In this document: positions 37,087-45,289 of the stretch, piece after piece | How the letters are laid out: each line of letters starts with the position of its first letter | How positions within the stretch are numbered: the first letter of the stretch is position 1 | Assembly: GCA_016714495.1 (NCBI GenBank) | Contig: JADKDU010000006.1 | Location: 62,001-126,000 of the forward strand | Direction of reading: 5' to 3' | Source of the DNA: Hyphomonadaceae bacterium | Lineage (GTDB): Bacteria; Pseudomonadota; Alphaproteobacteria; Caulobacterales; Hyphomonadaceae | Length of the DNA: 64,000 nucleotides | The notes under the pieces: generated by a model | What the model saw: the letters and a program-made list of their open reading frames with translations, nothing else | Database searches by the model: none | What the model was told of the DNA's origin: nothing | Made by a program: the position numbers and the translations under genes

Positions 37087-37974
37087 GTGCCGGATAGTGA
37101 TGTTCACCCTCTCACGCCGCCTGCCTGTCCCCAACGCCGTCTCAAGGTGGGCTGCGTCCAGCTCAATTCCGGGATCGACATCGCGGCCAACATCGCCGAC
37201 GCCCGTGCGCTGATCCGCGAGGCGGCGGCAAGCGGGGCCCGGTTGATTGCGACGCCGGAAATGACGTCGTTGATGAACCATGCCCCCGGCGCGCTCTACG
37301 CCAGCGCAAAGCCGGAGGCAGACGATCCGGCGCTCCAGGCGTTCCGCGGCCTTGCCGCAGAGCTAAGGATTTCACTCCTGATCGGGTCGCTCCACATCCG
37401 CGCCGAACATGGCCTTTGCGCCAATCGCAGCTTCCTGCTGGGGCCTGACGGCGACATACTTGCCAGTTACGATAAGATCCATCGTTTCGACGTTCAGCTC
37501 AGCGCCACGAACGCTCATCGCGAATCGCGCGATTTCATGGCCGGGGACACGGCCCTCGTCGCTGCGCTGCCCGAGGCCCGCCTCGGCCTAACGATTTGCT
37601 ACGATGTGCGTTTCCCGCACCTTCACCGCGATCTGGCCAAGGCCGGCGCCGAAATTCTGGCCGTTCCGGCCGCTTTCAACAGCGTCTCGGGCGCGGCGCA
37701 CTGGCACGTCCTGCTGCGCGCCCGGGCCATCGAGACCGGCTGCTTCGTCATCGCCCCCGCCCAGTGCGGGACGCACCAAGACGGCCGTAAGACCTTCGGA
37801 CACAGCCTGATCATCTCACCTTGGGGTGCGATCGTCGCGGAAGCCGGCGATGAGCCTGGCGTGATCACGGCGGAGCTCGATCTTGACGACGTGGCGGCTG
37901 CGCGGGCCAAGATCCCGGCGCTCTCGCACGACATGCCCTACACGCTGAAGATCGCCGCCAGCACGAAGGGCTGA
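37087..37974 (+). CDS. Carbon-nitrogen hydrolase (nitrilase superfamily, Nit/omega-amidase-like)
   Basis: The 295-residue protein has the nitrilase triad: Glu in TPEMTS, Lys in YDKIHRFD and Cys in TICYDVRFP. The YDKIHRFD and CYDVRFP forms resemble the Nit1/omega-amidase branch, which removes amide groups from small metabolites such as deaminated glutathione. The start is GTG at 37,087. It converges with the aminotransferase gene and looks like a housekeeping gene between polysaccharide genes. Confidence 0.9.
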   Translation: MPDSDVHPLTPPACPQRRLKVGCVQLNSGIDIAANIADARALIREAAASGARLIATPEMTSLMNHAPGALYASAKPEADDPALQAFRGLAAELRISLLIGSLHIRAEHGLCANRSFLLGPDGDILASYDKIHRFDVQLSATNAHRESRDFMAGDTALVAALPEARLGLTICYDVRFPHLHRDLAKAGAEILAVPAAFNSVSGAAHWHVLLRARAIETGCFVIAPAQCGTHQDGRKTFGHSLIISPWGAIVAEAGDEPGVITAELDLDDVAAARAKIPALSHDMPYTLKIAASTKG

Positions 37975-37988
37975 GCGATCGGGGTCGG

Positions 37989-39320
37989 TCAGCGGCCGTT
38001 CCAAGTGCGATAAACTGGAATCGAAGGGCGGCCGACGAGGTGCTTGTCGACGCCGTCGGCGAGGGCCCGGGCGTAGATTTCCAGCGCGCCGTCGATCGCA
38101 TCAACGGTCTGATCAATGTCGGCGTCCTGGTGCGCGTAGGAGACAACAAGAGACGGCATGATGACGACGCGGGCGATGGTCTCCTGCAGGAAGAGCGTGC
38201 GGAAGGACTGGCTCGGGTTGCCATCACCGTCGAGCGTGCCGAACAGGAGGTTGCAGTCCGCGCCCATCACGGAGACATGACGTTCGAGGCGGTGGCGCGC
38301 GATCGCCGTCTTCATCCCCTCGCGCAGACGCGCCCCGGCGCGGTGGAGGTGCTCGATGACGGGCTCGGATGTGTAGACATCCATTGTGGCCATCGCCGCC
38401 GCCAGTGCGTGTGTTTCCCCGCCATGGGTGGTTGAAAGCAGGAAGACGCGTTCGCGGTCAGTCTGCTCGAGATCGCCAAGGCGCATGAACTCCCGCTTGC
38501 CAGCGAGCGCAGAGACGGAAAACCCGTTGGCCAGCGCCTTGCCCCAGGTTGAAAGGTCCGGATCAACGCCATAGAGCGCCTGCGCGCCGCGGAGATGCCA
38601 GCGGAAGCCGGTGATCATTTCGTCGAGGATCAGAAGGGCGCCGTTCTCATGCGCGATCCGCTTGAGTTCGTGCAGAAAATTGTTCTTGGGCGGGTCGATC
38701 CGCGTCGGCTCGAGGATGAAACCGGCGATCTGTCCCGGATGCTGCGCCAACAGCGCCTTCACGCTCTCGATGTCATTGTAGCGGAACTTCACCGTCTGGC
38801 TGCGCGTGGCCTTTGTGATGCCGCCATGCATGGCGGTGGAGCCGATGAACCAGTCGTCAACGGCGAAGAACGGTTGATCGCCGCAGATGGCGATGAGATC
38901 GCGACCCGTATAGGCGCGGGCGATTTTCACGGCGCCTGACGTCGCATCCGAGCCATCCTTGGAGAACTTCACCATTTCCGCATTGGTGATGATCGAGAGA
39001 AATTTTTCCGCGGCTTCGACTTCAATGCTAGCGGGACGGGAGAAGTTGACGCCGAGGTCCAATTGCCGCTTGGCCGCCTCGATCACGCTCGGATAGGCAT
39101 GGCCGAGGGTCACTGCGCGGTTACCCATACCGTATTCGATGTATTCGCTTCCATCCGCGTCCCACACCCGACAACCAGCGCCGCGCACGATGTGGCTGGG
39201 CGAGCGGACCGGATACTGATCATCGCCCTTGGCGTAGGTGTGGCCGCCGCCTGGAATTATCCGATGCGCCTTGGCGCGAAGGCGTTCCGAGGCGTCGAAC
39301 TTGGCAATCCGCGCAGTCAT
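37989..39320 (-). CDS. Class-III aminotransferase, glutamate-1-semialdehyde aminomutase-like
   Basis: The 443-residue PLP enzyme has KDGSDATSGAVKIARAYTGR (phosphate/cofactor region), LILDEMITGFR, and the Schiff-base Lys261 in TWGKALANGFSVSAL. It resembles HemL in overall form. However, it is the last gene of a five-gene cluster with a cytidylyltransferase and a sugar C-methyltransferase, so it probably aminates a keto-sugar or an attached acyl/amino-acid-like group, not a tetrapyrrole precursor. This is inferred from context. The PIG-L gene lies 10 bases upstream. Confidence 0.85.
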   Translation of the reverse strand: MTARIAKFDASERLRAKAHRIIPGGGHTYAKGDDQYPVRSPSHIVRGAGCRVWDADGSEYIEYGMGNRAVTLGHAYPSVIEAAKRQLDLGVNFSRPASIEVEAAEKFLSIITNAEMVKFSKDGSDATSGAVKIARAYTGRDLIAICGDQPFFAVDDWFIGSTAMHGGITKATRSQTVKFRYNDIESVKALLAQHPGQIAGFILEPTRIDPPKNNFLHELKRIAHENGALLILDEMITGFRWHLRGAQALYGVDPDLSTWGKALANGFSVSALAGKREFMRLGDLEQTDRERVFLLSTTHGGETHALAAAMATMDVYTSEPVIEHLHRAGARLREGMKTAIARHRLERHVSVMGADCNLLFGTLDGDGNPSQSFRTLFLQETIARVVIMPSLVVSYAHQDADIDQTVDAIDGALEIYARALADGVDKHLVGRPSIPVYRTWNGR

Positions 39321-39330
39321 GCGCTCGCTC

Positions 39331-39978
39331 CTAATTCAGCAGAATCTTGTTGGCGTAGAACGCCTCGGCGTAGCGCGCGCGCGTTTCAACTCCGCGAAGG
39401 CGCGCAAGCCCCCGGAAGGTTTCCGCGTCGAACCAGTCCTTCGACCGCTGCGAACCGAAATGCTCCTGCAGCAGGGCGATCTTGCGATCGAGAATGTCGG
39501 CCTTGAGGGGGACGAAAAGGTTGGGGCGGCCAAGATCGCCATCCCATTTGGGAATTTCGTACTGGAGAATCAGGCTGTCGCGGAAGGCGTTTCCGGCCAG
39601 TTCCGACATCAGCCGGTGGTCCTGATGCGCGTCGTCGCGATAGTGCGTCAGGACGACGTCAGGCTTCATACGTGGCTTTTGAGCCTCGACCCAGCCTTTG
39701 ACCGCCGCGCCCTCGTAAGGGAGATAGGAGTCGCGGAAGCCGCCGATCGCGACGGTAAAGTTGGCGGCGCCCGCTAGGAAGGCCTCCGCGGAAGCCCGAG
39801 CCTCGTCGGCGCGGTCGCCGGCGCCAGTCGCAACGCACCAGTGGATGTCGAGCACAGCCCCGGAGCGAATCCAGGTCAGGATCGCGCCGCCGGCCCCGAT
39901 CTCGATGTCATCGGAGTGGGCGCCGAGGCAGAGGACCGACAGGGGTCTGCCCGGCTGTGCAAGCTCCAGCGCGCGCAT
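39331..39978 (-). CDS. PIG-L family deacetylase
   Basis: The 215-residue protein carries the zinc-binding AHSDDIEIG motif near the N-terminus (GAHSDDI) and a second DAHQDHRLMSELAG with the metal His. This is the PIG-L/LmbE pattern. The family removes N-acetyl groups from sugars such as N-acetylglucosamine derivatives. It starts 1 base after the cytidylyltransferase stop and is followed by the aminotransferase, so it is firmly within the operon. Its sugar substrate is unknown. Confidence 0.9.
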   Translation of the reverse strand: MRALELAQPGRPLSVLCLGAHSDDIEIGAGGAILTWIRSGAVLDIHWCVATGAGDRADEARASAEAFLAGAANFTVAIGGFRDSYLPYEGAAVKGWVEAQKPRMKPDVVLTHYRDDAHQDHRLMSELAGNAFRDSLILQYEIPKWDGDLGRPNLFVPLKADILDRKIALLQEHFGSQRSKDWFDAETFRGLARLRGVETRARYAEAFYANKILLN

Positions 39979-39979
39979 G

Positions 39980-40774
39980 TCAGCCGATCTTCCGTTCGGA
40001 TTCAGCTTTTACGCGCCAGGGCGTGACGCCCTTCTCGAACATTTCCTCAAGCATCTGGCGATCGCGCAAGGTGTCCATCGAGCGGAAGAAGCCCTCGTGC
40101 TTGTAAGCCATCAGCTTATCTTCGGCGATCAACCGCTTGAACGGCTCGACAACGAGTTCCTCACCATCCCGCATGTAGTCAAAGATCTCCTTGCGGAAGA
40201 GGAAATAGCCGCCGTTGATCCAGATGTCCGAGCGGTCGGAGGTTATGAAGTCGCGCACCCTGCCGTCAGCATCGATGTCGGCTAGGTGATAGGTCAGCGG
40301 CGGGCGAACTGCCAGGAAGCAGCCGATCTTCCCACTCGCCTTGAACTTCTCGACCATATCGTCAAGGTTTACGTCGCTGAGACCATCCGAATAGTTGGCG
40401 CAGAAAATTTCCTCGTCCTTGACGTGCTCGCGCACGGCCCAGAGGCGCGAACCGATATTGCGCCACACGCCGGTGTCGATCATCGTGATGCGCCAGTCCT
40501 CTTTCTGTCCGCCGAGAACCTGGACTTCACCGCCCCTGCCCGTGACCACGAGATCCGAGAATAGCTGGGGTTTGTAGTTGACGAAGAATTCCTTGATCGT
40601 GTTGGCCTTGTAGCCAAGGCAGAGCACGTAATCGCGATGCCCATACTGGGCGTAATAATCCATCACGTGCCACAAAATCGGCTGGTGGCCGACCGGTATC
40701 ATCGGCTTGGGGATCGCTTCGGAATACTCGCGGATCCGCGTGCCAAGTCCGCCGCAGAACAGAACGACCTTCAT
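39980..40774 (-). CDS. rfbF: Glucose-1-phosphate cytidylyltransferase
   Basis: The 264-residue nucleotidyltransferase has the signature FCGGLGTRIREYSEAIPKPM and the family stretch KANTIKEFFVNY that distinguishes CTP-using RfbF enzymes. It makes CDP-glucose, the entry to CDP-linked 6-deoxy and 3,6-dideoxy sugars. The usual partner RfbG (CDP-glucose 4,6-dehydratase) is not seen in the window. The gene lies 6 bases after the methyltransferase gene and 1 base before PIG-L. Confidence 0.93.
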   Translation of the reverse strand: MKVVLFCGGLGTRIREYSEAIPKPMIPVGHQPILWHVMDYYAQYGHRDYVLCLGYKANTIKEFFVNYKPQLFSDLVVTGRGGEVQVLGGQKEDWRITMIDTGVWRNIGSRLWAVREHVKDEEIFCANYSDGLSDVNLDDMVEKFKASGKIGCFLAVRPPLTYHLADIDADGRVRDFITSDRSDIWINGGYFLFRKEIFDYMRDGEELVVEPFKRLIAEDKLMAYKHEGFFRSMDTLRDRQMLEEMFEKGVTPWRVKAESERKIG

Positions 40775-40780
40775 GACTGC

Positions 40781-42076
40781 CTATTCCTTCGGATCGATGA
40801 TTGTGGCTTCAGGGATCGGGACGACGAACTTGGCTCCCCAGGCCTCGACGTGGCGCATCTGTGCGACGATCTCTTTTCGCAGGTTCCAGGGAAGGATGAG
40901 AATGTAGTCGGGCTTCGCATCGTCGATCGCCTCGACCGGCAGGATCGGAATGTGGGTGCCCGGCGTGTAGCGGCCGTGCTTGTGGGGATTGCGGTCGACC
41001 GTGAAGTCGAGAAAATCCGTACTGATGCCGCAATAGTTCAAGAGCGTGTTGCCCTTGCCCGGCGCGCCGTAGCCGACAATCTTCTTGCCCTGCTCCTTCG
41101 CCTCGATCAGGAACGAAAGTAGCTTGCGCTTGGTGCGCTTCACCCGGGCATCGAAGCCTGCGTAGAATGCCAGGGTCTTGAAGCCGGCCGCCTCTTCGCG
41201 GGCGAGCATGTCGACCACAGCCTTGGACGGCGTCCCGGACTTGGCGAGGTAGACGCGCAGGCTCCCGCCATGCGTCGGCAGCTCCTCGACGTCAACGAAC
41301 ACCACGCCGTGGCGCTTGGCGAGGGCCGCGATCGCGGTCGCGGAGAAGTAACAGAAATGCTCATGATAGATGGTGTCAAACTGGTTTTCGCGCAGCAATG
41401 TCTCAAGGTGAGGGAATTCGAACGTGATGACGCCGTCGGGCTTCACCAGGCGCACCGCGCCGCCGAAGAAATCATTGAGGTCCGGCACGTGCGCCAGGAC
41501 GTTGTTGCCCAGCACCACGTCGGCCTGACCCTTCTCGGCGACGATCTTCTCGGCAAGCGCCTTGCCGAAGAAGTCGACAAGAACCGGGATGCCCTTGCGG
41601 GCGGCTTCTTCGGCAACGTTGGCTGAGGGCTCGACGCCAAGGATGTTGGGCACGCCCAGCGGAGCAAAATGCTGCAGTAGGTAGCCATCGTTTGACGCCA
41701 GCTCGACCACGAAGGCGTCCGCTGCGAGCGAACGGCGTTTCGCGATCATTTCGCAATACGCCTTGGCGTGGGCGACCCACGAGGTCGAGTAGGAGGAATA
41801 ATAGGGGTATTGGTCGGTGAAGATGCCGTCGGCGGCGACATACTCTTTAAGCTGAGCCAGCCAGCAATTATCGCAGATCAGAACATGAAGCGGGAAGAAC
41901 GGCTCCATCTGGTCAATTTGCTGTTCGCTCAGGAAGGTTTCGCACAGCGGCGATTTGCCCAGGTCGACCAGCGTATGCTTGAGGCCGGCGCCGCACAGTC
42001 GACATGCGCCTGATGTATGGGCCGCCGGGGCGGTGTCAGATGGCTGAACGACGAGTGAGGCGGAACCAGCGGACAT
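40781..42076 (-). CDS. Sugar C-methyltransferase, class I SAM-dependent (TylCIII-like)
   Basis: The 431-residue protein has the architecture of sugar C-methyltransferases. An N-terminal zinc-binding segment has CRLCG and CDNCW. The SAM-binding core has VELASNDGYLLQHF and VLGNNVLAHVPDLNDF, and the C-terminal C-methyltransferase domain includes VGYGAPGKGNTLLNY. Such enzymes add a branch methyl to a keto-sugar nucleotide. It lies between the oxygenase-like gene and rfbF, so the substrate is probably a CDP-linked keto-sugar. Confidence 0.92.
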   Translation of the reverse strand: MSAGSASLVVQPSDTAPAAHTSGACRLCGAGLKHTLVDLGKSPLCETFLSEQQIDQMEPFFPLHVLICDNCWLAQLKEYVAADGIFTDQYPYYSSYSTSWVAHAKAYCEMIAKRRSLAADAFVVELASNDGYLLQHFAPLGVPNILGVEPSANVAEEAARKGIPVLVDFFGKALAEKIVAEKGQADVVLGNNVLAHVPDLNDFFGGAVRLVKPDGVITFEFPHLETLLRENQFDTIYHEHFCYFSATAIAALAKRHGVVFVDVEELPTHGGSLRVYLAKSGTPSKAVVDMLAREEAAGFKTLAFYAGFDARVKRTKRKLLSFLIEAKEQGKKIVGYGAPGKGNTLLNYCGISTDFLDFTVDRNPHKHGRYTPGTHIPILPVEAIDDAKPDYILILPWNLRKEIVAQMRHVEAWGAKFVVPIPEATIIDPKE

Positions 42077-42202
42077 ACAGTTAATTCCCTTCCCATGGGT
42101 GCAATCGACCCAGGCTTCGCTTCCTGAGCAAGTCCCGTGCCTTGCCTGGAATTGCCTGACGTTGCGGCGACGACCGATCCATAGTCTATGTTGGCACCGA
42201 TA

Positions 42203-43150
42203 TTAACTGCGTCCACCGTCGGCCCGTTCGGTCACCAGTCGGTCGCCGAAATAAAGCACTTTTTCTGCCGAAGCTGTCTCATCATCATACATTTGCACGA
42301 CGCCTTCAGGCAGTTTGGCGAGGTCGATGGCGCGAAGAAAATCGCGCATGGTCGTGCCCGTGCAGCTGGCGTCTAAATTGGGCGCCCCCTGCTTGGCGCG
42401 CGCGTCGTCGATGTTGACCGTCCGGAAATCGATCGAGTAACGGGCGACGCCGGTGCTGTTCTCGACCGTCTCGTGCAGCTGGGCGCCCGAGAAAATGATG
42501 ATGCCCCCCGCGGGAGGCAGATAGCGCAGATTGACCTTGTCGATCGGCGCCAGCGCCTTGGGCTGAATGCGCGTGTCGGTCTTGATGTTCTGCGCGGCGG
42601 TCGCCCGGTTGTTCGTGTTCCACTCGTAGTAATTGTACGTGCTGGAGGAGTTGAGGACGGCCTCTTCGAAATGGCGGGGATAAAAGCCCATCGCATTGTC
42701 CGGGTGCACCGGATAGATCGGGATCCACCAGTTCAGCTGGCATTGCGGCGCCGAGTACCAGGTGTCGCGATGCGGGTGGAATGCGTATGCAATCCCCGAC
42801 GACAGGAAGCGCGCGGGGTAGGCCGAGCGCATGCGCGGGACGTCGAAATAAAGCTTGTCGAGATCAACCCCGTGTTCGGCCATGATCTCGGGCAGCAGCT
42901 TCTTGCACTCGGGATGGTGAATGAATGCCGGTTTGAGGGTGGAGAGGATCGCCGCCACCTCTTCGGGGGTCTTGTGCTCGTGGATCGTGCGCGGATCGTG
43001 CGGGGCGAAAGCCTCCTCCAGCATGCGGCGCGCCAGGGCGATCAGCGCCCGCGTTCCCGGGGAGGCACTGAAGATGAAGATCTCGCCCGCATAAAGACGC
43101 TGCCGGCGCTCGTCGTCCGGCATGTCGGCGTCAAAATGGACTGCTGTCAT
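42203..43150 (-). CDS. Fe(II)/2-oxoglutarate oxygenase-like protein in sugar operon
   Basis: The 315-residue protein has a likely facial triad: His127-x-Asp129 in FHPHRDTW and His226 in GAQLHETVEN. Arg237 or Arg243 (RYSIDFR) is a candidate 2-oxoglutarate ligand. This order and spacing fit the phytanoyl-CoA-dioxygenase-like fold. I do not recognise a named family. The ATG at 43,150 follows GGGGA. As first gene of the operon with a sugar methyltransferase and RfbF, it may hydroxylate or oxidise a nucleotide sugar or its substituent, which is inference. Confidence 0.65.
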   Translation of the reverse strand: MTAVHFDADMPDDERRQRLYAGEIFIFSASPGTRALIALARRMLEEAFAPHDPRTIHEHKTPEEVAAILSTLKPAFIHHPECKKLLPEIMAEHGVDLDKLYFDVPRMRSAYPARFLSSGIAYAFHPHRDTWYSAPQCQLNWWIPIYPVHPDNAMGFYPRHFEEAVLNSSSTYNYYEWNTNNRATAAQNIKTDTRIQPKALAPIDKVNLRYLPPAGGIIIFSGAQLHETVENSTGVARYSIDFRTVNIDDARAKQGAPNLDASCTGTTMRDFLRAIDLAKLPEGVVQMYDDETASAEKVLYFGDRLVTERADGGRS

Positions 43151-43271
43151 TGATGATCCCCTGGTAAATTTTATTGAATGGTAGGACTGTCCGAACATAT
43201 TGGCAGAAAGTTTGTTCACTTCGAGCGCGGTTGCCGCGGACGTGCGCCGAACGATCAAGAATAGGACGCAG

Positions 43272-43802
43272 ATGCGCTTTACTCCGCTTGAGATTGAGGG
43301 CGCCTGGCTGGTTGAACTTGAACCGGTTGGGGACGCGCGCGGAAGCTTTGCGCGCACTTTTTGCGCGGAGGAATTCGGGCGTCATGGCCTCGTAAGCGCG
43401 TTCCGGCAGCATTCCGTTTCCCGTAACTCCACGAAGGGGACCCTGCGCGGCATGCATTTCCAGGCCGCGCCCCACGAGGAAGCCAAGCTCGTGTCATGCA
43501 GGCGCGGCGCCATATTCGATGTCGGCCTCGACCTTCGGTCCGCCTCGCCAACTTACCTCAAATGGTGCGGATTTGAGCTTAACGCCGAGAATGGCCGCCA
43601 GCTCTACCTGCCCCGCGGGTGCGCGCATGGCTTTCAGACGTTGAGCGATGATGCGGAGGTGAGCTACCGGATCTCGGATGACTATGCGCCTGCTTCGGCC
43701 GGCGGCTATCCCTACAATGACCCCGCCTTCGCCATCGCCTGGCCGCTCGCGCCCACCGTCATGTCGGAGAGGGACAAGGGCTGGCCCGACTTCCGCGGCT
43801 AG
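43272..43802 (+). CDS. dTDP-4-dehydrorhamnose 3,5-epimerase-like (RmlC family)
   Basis: The 176-residue cupin-type epimerase has the N-terminal DARGSFARTF, the first catalytic His in TLRGMHFQ, and the second in CAHGFQTL. The tail YNDPAFAIAWP is a family hallmark. Relatives act on TDP-, CDP- or GDP-linked 4-keto-sugars; next to rfbF a CDP-sugar is likely. The ATG at 43,272 fits the family. It is divergent from the oxygenase-like gene by about 120 bases and overlaps the converging DUF4910 gene by 4 bases. Confidence 0.88.
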   Translation: MRFTPLEIEGAWLVELEPVGDARGSFARTFCAEEFGRHGLVSAFRQHSVSRNSTKGTLRGMHFQAAPHEEAKLVSCRRGAIFDVGLDLRSASPTYLKWCGFELNAENGRQLYLPRGCAHGFQTLSDDAEVSYRISDDYAPASAGGYPYNDPAFAIAWPLAPTVMSERDKGWPDFRG

Positions 43803-45154
43803 GCTGGAACCAGTAGCCCGCTTTCCTTCAATGCCTCCGCCATGCCGGCGACCGTGGCGAACGGAAGCTTCGCGCGTTCGGCGATATCGAGGAGGCTGTG
43901 GCGGCCATCGGCCATGTTCATGACCCAGAGCATGGCCATGTTCTTGGCATAACCGTCCTTGTCCCCGCCGATGGCGCTGTAGAGGCCGCGGCGGCCAAGC
44001 TGCGGCTCGCCCTGGGGCGCGGTGCTGGCATAACGCGCGTCGCACTCCAGCACCTCGATCGCCTGCGCCGCCATGCGCATGGACGCTTCGAGATGAGCCG
44101 GCTTAATGAAATCGAGATTGTCTGCTGAGGTGTGATACTCGGGGAAAGTCGCGAACTGACTCCGCTGGAACAGGCCGACATCGAGACGAAAGCCCGGCGA
44201 GTTGTATTGTCGTTCGTCGTAGCCGTAGGGGAAGAAATCGACAATGTTCGCGGTGAGCGTCTCATGCGTGAGGACATGCGCCATGACGCGGTCGATCATC
44301 GAATTGCCTCGCCAGGTACGCTTGTAAGTAGGGCCGCCAGCGTCGCCCACACATGACATCACGATGCCATGCTTGATCCGCCTTGATGTCTCATAATTCC
44401 GCGAGAGCCAGGTGATTGCTCCAATCGTTCCCGGCGCGAAAAGAAAGCGGTAAGTATATTTCGTGCCTAAACCATGCATCGCCGCCGCAAGGTGCGCCAG
44501 GAGCGCGATCCCGGAACAGTTGTCATTGGCAAGCGAGGGATGACAGATGTGCGCCTGTAGAAGCACTTCCTCGTCCCGCTCGCCTACATGGACATGTTCA
44601 GCATAGCTCAGCGAGCCCGGTGCCAGGTCAGCGTCAACGCAAACCTCGTACTCGCCCTCAGGCAGGGTTTGCAGAGCGTTGTGCGTCATACAGAAGCCCC
44701 AGCGTTCCTGATAATAGGATGTACGGTAGGGAATTAGATCGGGCTCCTCGGGTAGCGTGAAAATGTTCTTTTTCAGCTCCTGAAGCGACATCCGCGTACG
44801 TATCGGCGTTGAATAGTTCAACACGTGCAGGGAACATGCGCGAAAATCGACGACACGCTCGCCAGCTGCGTTCTTGATCCAGGCGTCGCGGATAGTCCAT
44901 TCTTTGGGGACAGCCCAGTCCAGTACTGGCGTCCCTGTGGCGACCTCCGTGCGTTCCAGTGGAATGATGCGTTCGATATGACTGAGAGTCTCGCGAACGC
45001 CATTTCCGGTGATGGAGCGGCAGATCGGAAATATTTCCGCGGCAAATGCGTGGAGCCGATCGCCAATTCCAGATGGCGCAAGGCTTTGCGACCACTCGCC
45101 GGGCGTGGGCGTTTTCCGGACATCGGACGATCTGACCAAAGAATAGTTCTCCAA
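43799..45154 (-). CDS. DUF4910 zinc-peptidase-like protein with C-terminal winged helix
   Basis: The 451-residue protein is an M28-like fold with possible metal ligands in LQAHICHPSLANDNCSG and in FPEYHTSADNLDFI. A small inserted domain lies near residues 70-130 (DUF2172-like), and a C-terminal DIAERAKLPFATVAGMAEAL segment looks like a winged helix. The family is repeatedly found in polysaccharide clusters, where its task is not known; amidase or peptidase action on an aminoacylated glycan is possible. The IS630 element lies just upstream of its start. Confidence 0.8.
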   Translation of the reverse strand: MENYSLVRSSDVRKTPTPGEWSQSLAPSGIGDRLHAFAAEIFPICRSITGNGVRETLSHIERIIPLERTEVATGTPVLDWAVPKEWTIRDAWIKNAAGERVVDFRACSLHVLNYSTPIRTRMSLQELKKNIFTLPEEPDLIPYRTSYYQERWGFCMTHNALQTLPEGEYEVCVDADLAPGSLSYAEHVHVGERDEEVLLQAHICHPSLANDNCSGIALLAHLAAAMHGLGTKYTYRFLFAPGTIGAITWLSRNYETSRRIKHGIVMSCVGDAGGPTYKRTWRGNSMIDRVMAHVLTHETLTANIVDFFPYGYDERQYNSPGFRLDVGLFQRSQFATFPEYHTSADNLDFIKPAHLEASMRMAAQAIEVLECDARYASTAPQGEPQLGRRGLYSAIGGDKDGYAKNMAMLWVMNMADGRHSLLDIAERAKLPFATVAGMAEALKESGLLVPA

Positions 45155-45289
45155 TACATGGGTGCAAACCGCGCGCCGTCGCTACGGCGCTATTCACCCG
45201 CAGTCCCAAACTGCCCTTCGCACGGGACGAGACGGTTCAAAGATGCGCCTACGGACTAGCACTGGCGAACGATAGCACTACAGCAAACG

